DNA of 64,000 nt from Martinezella rhizogenes (GTDB lineage Bacteria; Pseudomonadota; Alphaproteobacteria; Rhizobiales; Rhizobiaceae): assembly GCF_027460065.1 (NCBI RefSeq), contig NZ_JAPYZZ010000014.1, positions 62,001 to 126,000 on the forward strand, read 5' to 3'. A model generated the notes under the pieces. The model was not told where the DNA came from. It saw only the letters and a list, made by a program, of their open reading frames with translations, and searched no databases. The stretch's first letter is position 1; each line of letters opens with the position of its first letter. The position numbers and the translations under genes were made by a program. Below, in pieces: positions 53,494 to 61,589 of the stretch.

Positions 53494-54561
53494 ATGACCA
53501 CGGAACTGTCTGAAGGACATATCCGGTCGGGAAAGGTCATGACCGTGCGCGGCCCGATCGCTGCGGACCAGCTTGGCGTCACCCTGATGCACGAGCATAT
53601 CCTCAACGATTGCCGTTGCTGGTGGCACGCCCCCAAGACGCCGGAGCGGCAATATCTTGCCGAAGGTTTCGTCTGCATGGAAATCCTCGGCGAGTTGCGT
53701 CAGGATCCCTTCGTCAACAAGCACAATATCACGCTGGATGACGAGCCGCTGGCGGTTGCGGAGCTGAAGGATTTCGCGGCTGCCGGTGGACAGACGATCG
53801 TGGAACCGACCTGTCAGGGCATCGGCAGAAATCCGCTAGCAATGCGGAGGATTTCACAAGCGACAGGGCTCAACATCGTCATGGGAGCGGGTTATTACCT
53901 TGCATCCTCCCACCCCGAAAAGGTGGCCGGGCTCACGGTCGAAGCCATAGGCGACGAGATCGTGCACGAGGCGCTCCACGGTGTCGATGGCACCGATGTC
54001 CGCATCGGCCTGATCGGCGAAATCGGCGTCTCCGCGGATTTCACGGCGGAAGAGGAAAAATCCCTGCGGGGAGCGGCGCAGGCACATGTTCGCACCGGTC
54101 TTCCCCTGATGGTTCATCTGCCGGGATGGCTTCGGCTGGGACACAGGGTTCTCGATATCGTCGCAGAGGAAGGTGCGGATCTCAACCACACCGTTCTTTG
54201 CCATATGAACCCGTCGCATGCGGATATTGCCTATCAGAGCGAACTCGCAGGCCGCGGCGCCTTCATCGAATACGACATGATCGGCATGGATTTTTTCTAT
54301 GCCGACCAGCAGGTCCAGTGCCCCAGCGACGAGGACGCTGCGCGGTCGATCGTCACGCTGGTGGAAGGCGGTTACCTCGACCGCATTCTGCTTTCCCACG
54401 ACGTCTTCCTGAAAATGATGCTGACGCGATATGGCGGCAATGGCTACGCCTATATTCTCAGGCACTTCCTGCCGCGTCTGAAGCGGCACGGGCTCGACGA
54501 CGCCATCCTTCAAACCCTTATGCGGGATAATCCGCGCTCGGTCTTCCAGGCGAAGACCTGA
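53494..54561 (+). CDS. Phosphotriesterase-family metal-dependent hydrolase
   Basis: A 355-aa TIM-barrel amidohydrolase of the PTE/PHP/lactonase family. Metal ligands are visible: MHEHI near residue 30, the bridging carboxylate in TIVEPTCQGIGRNP (Glu, as in PHP, rather than a carboxylated Lys), then MVHLPG, LCHMNPSHAD and the late Asp in LLSHDVFLK. GEIGVSADFT is a family motif. In a sugar operon it is more likely a lactonase or sugar-ester hydrolase than a phosphotriesterase. It starts 4 bp after the permease. Confidence 0.9.
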   Translation: MTTELSEGHIRSGKVMTVRGPIAADQLGVTLMHEHILNDCRCWWHAPKTPERQYLAEGFVCMEILGELRQDPFVNKHNITLDDEPLAVAELKDFAAAGGQTIVEPTCQGIGRNPLAMRRISQATGLNIVMGAGYYLASSHPEKVAGLTVEAIGDEIVHEALHGVDGTDVRIGLIGEIGVSADFTAEEEKSLRGAAQAHVRTGLPLMVHLPGWLRLGHRVLDIVAEEGADLNHTVLCHMNPSHADIAYQSELAGRGAFIEYDMIGMDFFYADQQVQCPSDEDAARSIVTLVEGGYLDRILLSHDVFLKMMLTRYGGNGYAYILRHFLPRLKRHGLDDAILQTLMRDNPRSVFQAKT

Positions 54562-54585
54562 CGAACCTATGGAAATGGAAAGATC

Positions 54586-55356
54586 ATGACAAAAAAAGTG
54601 CTCCTCGTCGGCGAAAGCTGGGTCAGCTCCGCCACCCACTACAAGGGCTTCGACCAGTTTGGCAGCGTCACCTTTCATCTGGGTGCAGAACCGCTGGTAA
54701 AGGCGCTGGAAGACAGCGAATACGAGCTGACCTACATGACCGCCCATGATGCGGTGGAGAAGTTCCCCTTCGAGATAGCCGGGCTAGACGCGTATGACGT
54801 CATCATTCTCTCGGATATTGGCGCGAACTCCCTTCTGCTGCCGCCAGCCGTCTGGCTGCAGTCTAAGACCGTGCCGAACCGGTTGAAGCTTATCAAGGCG
54901 TGGGTGGAAAAGGGTGGCGGCCTGCTGATGGTTGGCGGCTATTTTTCCTTCCAGGGTATCGACGGCAAGGCTCGCTGGCGCCGCACACCGGTGGAAGATA
55001 CGCTGCCCGTCACCTGCCTTCCGTGGGACGACCGCGTGGAAATTCCAGAGGGCTCGACGGCCGACATTCTGAAACCCGACCATCCGACCGTCGCAGGCCT
55101 TTCCGGCGAGTGGCCGCTTCTGCTTGGGGTGAACGAGGTCGAAGTGCGTGATCGCGCCGATGTCGAGGTGGTTGCCCGGCTGCCGGAAGATCAGGGGTCC
55201 CATCCCCTGCTCGTCACCGGACGTTTCGGCAAGGGCCGCACGGCCGCATGGACCTCCGACATCGGTCCGCACTGGCTCTCTCCCGCCTTCTGCGAATGGG
55301 ACGGCTATGGGCGCCTATGGAAGAACATTCTCGGCTGGCTGACCGAAAAGCCGTGA
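54586..55356 (+). CDS. Glutamine amidotransferase-like protein (PF07090 type)
   Basis: A 256-aa protein of a class I amidotransferase-like fold. It opens VLLVGESWVSSATHYKG, with YDVIILSDIGANSLLLP, WVEKGGGLLMVGGYFSFQG, and the C-terminal RFGKGRTAAWTSDIGPHWLSP. I do not see a glutaminase nucleophile Cys in the expected loop (the segment reads GGYFSFQG), so amidotransferase activity is doubtful. ThuA-like and related proteins of this fold occur in sugar catabolic clusters. It is probably the last gene of the transporter operon. Confidence 0.78.
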   Translation: MTKKVLLVGESWVSSATHYKGFDQFGSVTFHLGAEPLVKALEDSEYELTYMTAHDAVEKFPFEIAGLDAYDVIILSDIGANSLLLPPAVWLQSKTVPNRLKLIKAWVEKGGGLLMVGGYFSFQGIDGKARWRRTPVEDTLPVTCLPWDDRVEIPEGSTADILKPDHPTVAGLSGEWPLLLGVNEVEVRDRADVEVVARLPEDQGSHPLLVTGRFGKGRTAAWTSDIGPHWLSPAFCEWDGYGRLWKNILGWLTEKP

Positions 55357-55365
55357 TCGGCAGGC

Positions 55366-56262
55366 TCAAGCCCGCAGGATGGTTGTCAGTTCTTCATTGC
55401 TGGGAAAGGCATCCTGCGTGCCAAGGCGGCTGACCGTGATGGCTGCGGCCCTCGCGGCATCCTCCAGGGCGCGCGCATCCACGGCAACGCCGCGGAGCAT
55501 GGCTGAGGCAAGCGCAACACCCGTGAAACAATCGCCGGCACCCGTGGTGTCGACGATCGCGGCGGGCACAGCCGGCACCTCGATGGCACCATCGGCGGAC
55601 ACCAGCACACAGCCCTGTCCGCCGAGCGTGGCGATGACGAGGCCGACACCGGCACGCAGCAGAAAAGCGCCAGCCCCGGCGCCATTCTCTCCGGTCAGCG
55701 CCTCTGCCTCGATGCGATTGAGGACGGCTATGTCGATGAAGGGCAGGACGCTTGCGAACCAGGGTTGCAGGGGGGACGGATTGAAGGCCGTAGTCAGCCC
55801 CTTCGATCTCGCAGCACTGAGGATGGCGAGAGTTGTTTCTTCCGAGAGATTGCCCTGCAGGACGACGAGGTCTCCGGATACGGCATCACCAAGTGCCTCC
55901 AGGGCCGCGTCTTTATCAAGCGCTGCGGCTGCCGACCGGGTGGTGATGATCGAGTTTTCGCCGTCCGGGGTCGTCAGAATGATGGAGATATCGCTGGTGG
56001 CGCTGGCGACGGGAATGAGCTTTGGTGTCAGGCGCTCGGGGGTGAGCGCTTTTCCGATCGCAATGGCGCGGTCGTCCCTGCCGACGGCGGCGACCAGAGT
56101 GGTTTCAACGCCGCATCGTGAAAGAACAATGGCCTGGTTGCAGCCTTTGCCACCGAGGCTGCGCGAGGCCTGCTCGCCGAAGATTGAAGCGCCTGCCTCT
56201 GGCAGTGCGGCAATGGAATAGGTTTCATCAAGTGCGATATTGCCGATAACAAAGGCACGCAT
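55366..56262 (-). CDS. PfkB family carbohydrate/nucleoside kinase
   Basis: A 298-aa ribokinase-fold kinase. VIGNIALDETY starts the protein, LGGKGCNQAIVLSRCG is the sugar-binding motif, NRIEAEAL is conserved, and DTTGAGDCFTGVALASAML holds the anion hole and catalytic Asp. It phosphorylates the imported sugar or nucleoside using ATP. It lies on the opposite strand from its neighbours: its stop is 9 bp from the amidotransferase-like stop and its start 24 bp from the BtpA start. An upstream extension of the frame has no ribosome site and mirrors the BtpA gene. Confidence 0.9.
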   Translation of the reverse strand: MRAFVIGNIALDETYSIAALPEAGASIFGEQASRSLGGKGCNQAIVLSRCGVETTLVAAVGRDDRAIAIGKALTPERLTPKLIPVASATSDISIILTTPDGENSIITTRSAAAALDKDAALEALGDAVSGDLVVLQGNLSEETTLAILSAARSKGLTTAFNPSPLQPWFASVLPFIDIAVLNRIEAEALTGENGAGAGAFLLRAGVGLVIATLGGQGCVLVSADGAIEVPAVPAAIVDTTGAGDCFTGVALASAMLRGVAVDARALEDAARAAAITVSRLGTQDAFPSNEELTTILRA

Positions 56263-56286
56263 GGAGAACTTTCGAAAGGGACTGAA

Positions 56287-57129
56287 ATGCAGACCATATC
56301 CGACAATGCGGCCAATGCTATCAAGGAAATTTTCGGTCGAAGCAAGGCGCTGATCGGCATGATCCATTGCCCGGCGTTCCCCGGAGCGCCGCGTTATCGG
56401 CAAGCGAGCATGGACACCATCTACGATGCTTGCATGCGCGATGCGGAACGGCTTGTCGAAGGCGGCATGCACGGTCTGATGATCGAAAACCATGGCGACG
56501 TGCCGTTCTCCAAGCCCGACGATATCGGGCCGGAAACATCAGCCTTCATGAGTGTGGTGACAGACCGTATCGTTCGCGCCGCCGGCGTTCCCGTTGGCGT
56601 CAACGTGCTGGCCAATGCTCCCATCCCGGCTTTCGCCATCGCCATGGCGGGCGGGGCAAAGTTCATCCGTGTCAATCAATGGGCCAATGCCTATGTGGCC
56701 AATGAGGGTTTCATGGAGGGGCGTGCAGCCGAGGCGATGCGCTACCGTTCGCTGCTGAGGGCAGAGCATATCAAGGTTTTTGCCGACAGCCATGTAAAGC
56801 ACGGGGCCCACGCCATCACGGCGGATCGCAGCATTGATGAACTGACGCGCGACCTCGCCTTCTTCGACGCCGACGGCGTCATCGCGACGGGCCAGCGCAC
56901 CGGCAACAGCGCAACCATGGAAGAGATCGAGGAAATCGGTGCGGCAACCCATTTGCCGCTGCTGGTCGGCTCGGGTGTCAATGAAGGCAATATCGTCGAG
57001 ATACTCAAACGGACCGATGGCGTTATCGTCGCTTCCTCACTCAAGGAGGGCGGCGTCTGGTGGAACCCGGTCGAACTGGCACGGGTACGCTCCTTTGTTG
57101 CCGCAGCCGGCCCCGGCCTCGAAGCGTGA
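56287..57129 (+). CDS. BtpA/SgcQ family protein
   Basis: A 280-aa TIM-barrel protein of the BtpA family. Diagnostic segments are ALIGMIHCPAFPGAPRY, GGMHGLMIENHGDVPFSKP, GVPVGVNVLANAPIPAFAIA, KVFADSHVKHGAHA and GSGVNEGNI. BtpA was named for a photosystem I biogenesis factor, but bacterial SgcQ-like members sit in sugar or nucleoside operons and their reaction is unknown to me. AAGGGA precedes the ATG. The amidohydrolase gene follows 14 bp later. Confidence 0.88.
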   Translation: MQTISDNAANAIKEIFGRSKALIGMIHCPAFPGAPRYRQASMDTIYDACMRDAERLVEGGMHGLMIENHGDVPFSKPDDIGPETSAFMSVVTDRIVRAAGVPVGVNVLANAPIPAFAIAMAGGAKFIRVNQWANAYVANEGFMEGRAAEAMRYRSLLRAEHIKVFADSHVKHGAHAITADRSIDELTRDLAFFDADGVIATGQRTGNSATMEEIEEIGAATHLPLLVGSGVNEGNIVEILKRTDGVIVASSLKEGGVWWNPVELARVRSFVAAAGPGLEA

Positions 57130-57143
57130 AGGGGGATACTGCC

Positions 57144-58385
57144 ATGGCAAAATTTTCGATCAACGGTGAAAGACTGTTGGCAAATATCGACCGGTTTGCA
57201 GCGATCGGTGCAACCGCAAAGGGCGGCGTCAACCGGCAGGCGCTGACTGCACTGGATCGCGAGGCAAAGCGGCTACTGACGAAACTTGCCATGGACAGGG
57301 GATTTTCCGTGTTTCAGGATCCCGTCGCCAATCTCTTCATCCGCAGGAGCGGCCGCGACGAAACTCTTCCACCGCTTCTGATCGGCAGCCACCTTGACAG
57401 CCAGCCCGCAGGTGGCCGGTTTGACGGAGCGTTGGGGACGCTTTCGGCATTCGAAGTTCTCGAAACACTCGAAGATTTGACGATTGAGACGGAGCGGCCC
57501 ATTGAGGTTGTCGCCTTTACCAACGAGGAGGGTTGCCGTTTCGCCCCGGGCTGCATGGGATCAATGGCTTTCGCCTCCCGAACGATACCGCAGGACTGGC
57601 AGAAGCTATTTGCCACAGATAACGGAGCCGACTTTGCGGGAGAGCTTTCCGCAACCCTGGAAAGCCTGCCGGAAGCCACCATGCGCGATCTTGGTTTTCC
57701 GGTATCTGCTTATATCGAGGTTCACATCGAACAGGGCCCCTCCCTTGAGAAACAGGGAGTGCCGATTGGAATAGTGACGGGCATACAGGGCACACGCTGG
57801 CTGGAAGTATCAATCACCGGCCAGACCGCTCATGCGGGCACAACGGCACTGATGTACCGACGCGATCCGTTTCACGCGGCGGTCAATGCGCTTGGATCAC
57901 TATTCTCCGCCATGATGCCTCAGGATCCAGCCGCTCGTTTCACGGTAGGGCGGATCGCACTGCAGCCCGGTGCGGTCAACGCCATTCCGCAGACCGCGGT
58001 TTTCACCGTCGACATACGGCACCCTTCATCCGAAACGCTTGATGCAATGGAGAGTAAAATCCGCGCGTTCACCCAGGCGGCCGCGAGGGAACAGAATTGT
58101 GAAGCGACAATCACGCAGCTCTTCGACATGCCGCCGGCGAATTTCCCGGAGGACATTCTCGCGACCTTGGACAGTGCCGCACAGGATCGGGGTTTTGTGA
58201 CACGGCGAATGCTTTCCGGCGCGTTTCACGATGCGCTCTTCATGCATCGTATCGCACCATCAGCCATGATTTTTGTCCCCTGTCGCGATGGTCTCAGTCA
58301 CAATGAGGCCGAGCATGTCGAACCAGAACACAGCATAGCGGGATGCAACATGCTTTTAGCTTCAGTGCTTCAAATCCTCTCATAA
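57144..58385 (+). CDS. M20-type Zn-dependent amidase (allantoate/N-carbamoyl amidohydrolase)
   Basis: A 413-aa hydrolase of the N-carbamoyl-L-amino-acid/allantoate amidohydrolase family. Metal ligands appear in GSHLDSQPAGGRFDGALG (His, Asp), TNEEGCRFAPGCMGS (Glu), YIEVHIEQGP (His) and SHNEAEHVEPEHS. The dimerisation domain has HAGTTALMYRRDP. It hydrolyses ureido groups or amides to release ammonia, CO2 or an amine. GGGGGA precedes the ATG at 57144. Downstream of a sugar or nucleoside transporter it hints at a substrate carrying a ureido or amide group. Confidence 0.9.
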   Translation: MAKFSINGERLLANIDRFAAIGATAKGGVNRQALTALDREAKRLLTKLAMDRGFSVFQDPVANLFIRRSGRDETLPPLLIGSHLDSQPAGGRFDGALGTLSAFEVLETLEDLTIETERPIEVVAFTNEEGCRFAPGCMGSMAFASRTIPQDWQKLFATDNGADFAGELSATLESLPEATMRDLGFPVSAYIEVHIEQGPSLEKQGVPIGIVTGIQGTRWLEVSITGQTAHAGTTALMYRRDPFHAAVNALGSLFSAMMPQDPAARFTVGRIALQPGAVNAIPQTAVFTVDIRHPSSETLDAMESKIRAFTQAAAREQNCEATITQLFDMPPANFPEDILATLDSAAQDRGFVTRRMLSGAFHDALFMHRIAPSAMIFVPCRDGLSHNEAEHVEPEHSIAGCNMLLASVLQILS

Positions 58386-58593
58386 GTCACGGCAACGTCA
58401 TCCCCATTTTACCGACATACGGCTCAGCCTCGATCTCGAGCGGCGCCGAGGCGAAAAAAATAGAAACGACCGCTGTAGGTGTCTCGACGGGCAAGGTTTG
58501 GTCGACGAATCGGTAAAGGCAAGGTCAGCGTCATTCATCGGCGATCGCCAAACTGCATATTAGAAGAAAGCCCGAGTACTTGCCCGCGCAAGA

Positions 58594-58614
58594 TAAAATT
58601 TACCCTAAATTTTA
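58594..58614. promoter_or_regulatory. Perfect AT-rich inverted repeat
   Basis: TAAAATTTA-CCC-TAAATTTTA has perfect 9-bp arms, 60 bp upstream of the small gene at 58675. It is a candidate regulator site or part of a promoter. No known consensus was recognised. The rest of the 289-bp interval 58386-58674 shows nothing else. Confidence 0.5.
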
Positions 58615-58674
58615 CTCATCTGAACCTTTTTTCGATCAGCCCGTTTGTCTGCGAATGCATACAGGGACGAAACG

Positions 58675-58872
58675 ATGCTGTGGAATCTGGAAAAAATTGA
58701 GAAAGAACGCACTGACCTTATTGAAGTAATTACAGGACTTACTCGTTTGGAGCGCCTGCAGCAGATCGACCGCAATATCCTTTCAGTGGAGATTGCGGCC
58801 CACATGACACGCCTTAGTGAATTGGACGCTGAGAGACAGAGATGCGGTTTGCTCCAGTCACAAATCGAGTAA
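58675..58872 (+). CDS. Small helical hypothetical protein
   Basis: A 65-aa predicted protein, rich in Leu, Glu and Arg with heptad-like spacing (LWNLEKIEKERTDLIEVITG, LERLQQIDRNILSVEIAAHM), probably two helices or a short coiled coil. ATG 58675 follows AGGGACG; an in-frame start at 58645 would add ten residues. It stands alone between convergent neighbours. No family is recognised. The codon pattern looks coding, but the evidence is moderate. Confidence 0.5.
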   Translation: MLWNLEKIEKERTDLIEVITGLTRLERLQQIDRNILSVEIAAHMTRLSELDAERQRCGLLQSQIE

Positions 58873-58901
58873 TGTTGCGCTCCATCATCTGAGAGACACC
58901 C

Positions 58902-58928
58902 TATCCCAAACATTATGGCTTTGGGATA
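58902..58928. terminator. Hairpin between convergent genes, overlapping the cupin stop
   Basis: TATCCCAAA and TTTGGGATA form a perfect 9-bp stem around a 9-nt loop that contains the cupin stop codon (58913-58915). It lies 30 bp after the small gene. It could end transcription in both directions. The A and T runs are short. Confidence 0.55.
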
Positions 58929-59260
58929 ACCGTTGCGAGCTTGCGAAACGTTGACAGGATTTCGAGACGGCTCGGGACACCTTTCGCAATGCTGACGATC
59001 GAACCCGGACCGATCTTCACCGGTTCGGCATCAGCCTGCGAATAGATCGCCTCGCCCTCGACAACGACAAAGGTTTCCTCGAGGTCGCGACCCGGATAGT
59101 TGTAAACCCCAGGCTCGGCCTTCCAGACCGCGACGATAGTGCCGTTCTCGATCTGGTCCTGCCATATCTGGCGACGGTAGGAACCGCCGTCTCGGCCTTC
59201 GGCCGGCATGGCCGGAACAAGGTCAACGTCATCGGAAATATTGAAAATCGGCATTGTCAT
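58913..59260 (-). CDS. Cupin domain protein
   Basis: A 115-aa single-cupin protein of the small cupin_3/EutQ-like group. The segment EPGVYNYPGRDLEETFVVVE gives motif 1, with Tyr and Glu where many metal cupins have His. GPGSIVSIAKGVPSRLEI is motif 2. The altered ligands leave metal binding uncertain. AAGGAG precedes the ATG. It is the last gene after an FAD oxidoreductase; cupins of this kind are frequent next to amine oxidases, where a sensing or detoxifying role is suspected. Confidence 0.85.
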   Translation of the reverse strand: MTMPIFNISDDVDLVPAMPAEGRDGGSYRRQIWQDQIENGTIVAVWKAEPGVYNYPGRDLEETFVVVEGEAIYSQADAEPVKIGPGSIVSIAKGVPSRLEILSTFRKLATVIPKP

Positions 59261-59319
59261 GGGAAGTCTCCTTGCTGTGTCTGTTGAGGGTTCGCACCAG
59301 CCTCATGGCCGTGCCGGCA

Positions 59320-60645
59320 TTAGGCATGTGGCGGGAGTTCCGCCCCGGCGAGTTTCGTTGATATGTTGTCGCGCAGCCGGTAATAACGCAGCGCCAGCGC
59401 TGGCGCGAAACCCATGTAGAAGGGGGCGGCCTTCAACGGTTCCAGCTTCAACGCCAGCTCGTTTTCCCGCTTGCCGAGCGCCCATTCCGAAAGAATTGAG
59501 CCCAGCATCGAACCAGTCGGCACGCCGCGGCCCGAAAGACCGGTTAGAGCCACGACACCCGGCGCGAGGTCATAAAAGCGCGGAACGGTGCGATATTGCA
59601 TGTCGAGTTCACCGAACCAGAAATAGTCCCAGCGGATATCTTCGCGAAGCTGGGGATGCAGCCATTTGAGCCGTTCGCTCATGACCTGTCTCGTATAGGC
59701 CATGTCCCGCCCCCGGCGTCCCATGGGAAACATTGATGCGACAATCCGGCCTTCGGCATTGTATTTATAGACATAAATGTCTCCACGGCCGTCGTGGATA
59801 GTCGTATTCCGCGGCAGGACGGTGCTGCGGGTCTCTTCCGACAGTATTTGCGTCGCGGCAACGAATACGCGCTGGATCTTGAAGGTTCGATCGAGTTTAC
59901 GCCATCCGCCAACGGTATAGGCGCCGGTGGTGAAGATCACCTTGGATGCGATAACTTCGCCCCGCTCCGTCGTCACTCTCCAACCCCCACCCGCGTCGCG
60001 CTCACAGCCCGTCACAGCCGAGCCGGTGAATATCTTCCCACGCTCCTGGATGACCGCCCGGGCAAGACCACGGGCATAACCGAGCGGATTGAGGTGGCCT
60101 GCCTCCTCATGCAGCCAGCCGCCGTGGAAACGTGGACTGCCGGTAACCGCCGCCACCTCGTCGCGGCCGAGAAGCCGGGTTTTCGCGCCCACCGCATTAT
60201 AGGTTTCGACCTTACGCCTGATCTCATCCATGGCGCCCCTGTGCGGCGCGCCCATCACATAGCCGTTCTGTACCCATTCGCAGTCGATCTGGTAATCGCG
60301 GACCATGCTTGAGACGCGATCATTCGCCCGCGTCTGCCGTTCGATGAGCCGTTCTGCCCAGGGTTCGCCCAGCATCCCGCGCAGCTCGGGCAGGCTGTAA
60401 TGGGTAAAAGTTGGGGTGCAATGCCCGGCATTACGACCCGAACCGCCGAATCCGACCTCCTGCCGTTCAATAAGCACAACATTGACGCCCGCTTTCGCCA
60501 GTTCGAGCGCGGTCGTCAGACCGGTGTAGCCCGCGCCCACGATGCAGACATCGGCCTGAACACGACCGGAGAGAGGCTCCGTCTGCGGCGCGGAAGCTGC
60601 AGTCGCGTACCACAGCGTCACGTCAAAAGGTGAAAACGAGACCAT
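59320..60645 (-). CDS. FAD-dependent oxidoreductase, PuuB-like
   Basis: A 441-aa DAO-superfamily protein close to gamma-glutamylputrescine oxidases. It has an N-terminal tail of about 30 residues, the FAD motif VCIVGAGYTGLTTALELAKA and the segment EVGFGGSGRNAGHCTPTFTH. The C-terminal region has VALTGLSGRGVPTGSMLGSI. It probably oxidises an amine or amino group of the compound imported by the Dpp-type transporter encoded upstream, 12 bp away. It is the third FAD amine/amino-acid oxidase in this window. Confidence 0.9.
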   Translation of the reverse strand: MVSFSPFDVTLWYATAASAPQTEPLSGRVQADVCIVGAGYTGLTTALELAKAGVNVVLIERQEVGFGGSGRNAGHCTPTFTHYSLPELRGMLGEPWAERLIERQTRANDRVSSMVRDYQIDCEWVQNGYVMGAPHRGAMDEIRRKVETYNAVGAKTRLLGRDEVAAVTGSPRFHGGWLHEEAGHLNPLGYARGLARAVIQERGKIFTGSAVTGCERDAGGGWRVTTERGEVIASKVIFTTGAYTVGGWRKLDRTFKIQRVFVAATQILSEETRSTVLPRNTTIHDGRGDIYVYKYNAEGRIVASMFPMGRRGRDMAYTRQVMSERLKWLHPQLREDIRWDYFWFGELDMQYRTVPRFYDLAPGVVALTGLSGRGVPTGSMLGSILSEWALGKRENELALKLEPLKAAPFYMGFAPALALRYYRLRDNISTKLAGAELPPHA

Positions 60646-60657
60646 CCTCTGAAACCC

Positions 60658-61548
60658 TCAGTTCAGGTCGCTGCGGGCATCGAGCGCATCACGAAGCCCG
60701 TCGCCGATGAAGTTGAAGCTGGTGACGGCAAGCGTGATGGCGACGCCGGGGACGATGGCGAGCCAGGGAGCCTTGTCGAGATATTGCTGGGCGCCATTCA
60801 GCATATTGCCCCAGCTCGGCAGCGGCGGCTGAATGCCATACCCAAGAAAGCTGATATAGGCTTCCAGAAGAATGGCGCGCGCGACCGTCAGGGTAGCGGC
60901 GACGATGATGGGGCCGACGGCGTTCGGCAAAAGCTCCCGAAACATGATCCAGCCATTGGGCAGGCCGAGCATACGTGCAGCCATGACGAAGTCACGTTCG
61001 CGTAGCGACCGTACTTCCGCCTCGACCAGACGGGCGATCTCCATCCAGCTCGTGACGGCAATGATCACCGTGATCATGAACGGGCTTGGCTTGACGAAAG
61101 CGGCCAGCGCCAAAAGCAGAAAAATGCTCGGGAAGGAAAGAAATGCATCGACGAAACGCATGAGGATCGCGCCGATACGACCGCCGTAATAACCGGCCAC
61201 GACACCGATAACCGTGCCGATCAGCGTCGACAGTACCATGGCGAAGAAACCAACCAGCAGCGAGATACGGCCGGCATTAAACAGGCGCGCAGCTATGTCG
61301 CGTCCGAGCGGATCCGTACCGAAGATATGATAACCGGTCATCGGCGGCGCAAAACGGGCGCGCAGATCGATGAACAATTCGTCGTAAGGCAAAAGGTATG
61401 GCCCGACGACACAGGCGAAAATCATGACGGTTATCATGATGAGGCCGAGCACGGCCAGCTTGTGGCGGGCAAAACGACGAAGCGTGCGATTCTGCGACCA
61501 GTGGAATCGCGGCGTGGCCTGCGAGGGATGGAGTGTTGCAGCGGACAT
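60658..61548 (-). CDS. Dipeptide/oligopeptide-type ABC permease, DppC-like
   Basis: A 296-aa inner-membrane protein with the DppC pattern: Arg-rich start (RTLRRFARHKLAVLGLIMI), DPLGRDIAARLFNAGRISLLVG, contact loop EVRSLRERDFVMAARMLG and late SWGNMLNGAQQYL. About six hydrophobic segments. It pairs with the DppB-like permease encoded 41 bp upstream. Confidence 0.92.
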   Translation of the reverse strand: MSAATLHPSQATPRFHWSQNRTLRRFARHKLAVLGLIMITVMIFACVVGPYLLPYDELFIDLRARFAPPMTGYHIFGTDPLGRDIAARLFNAGRISLLVGFFAMVLSTLIGTVIGVVAGYYGGRIGAILMRFVDAFLSFPSIFLLLALAAFVKPSPFMITVIIAVTSWMEIARLVEAEVRSLRERDFVMAARMLGLPNGWIMFRELLPNAVGPIIVAATLTVARAILLEAYISFLGYGIQPPLPSWGNMLNGAQQYLDKAPWLAIVPGVAITLAVTSFNFIGDGLRDALDARSDLN

Positions 61549-61589
61549 GGTCTTTCCTTCGGTTGAGTGCGGCGTCCGGCGATCAGGCC

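Noticed and set aside
53494..54561. Assignment as a true phosphotriesterase
   Set aside because: Family members with this motif set are mostly lactonases or esterases, and the sugar-operon context does not suggest organophosphates.
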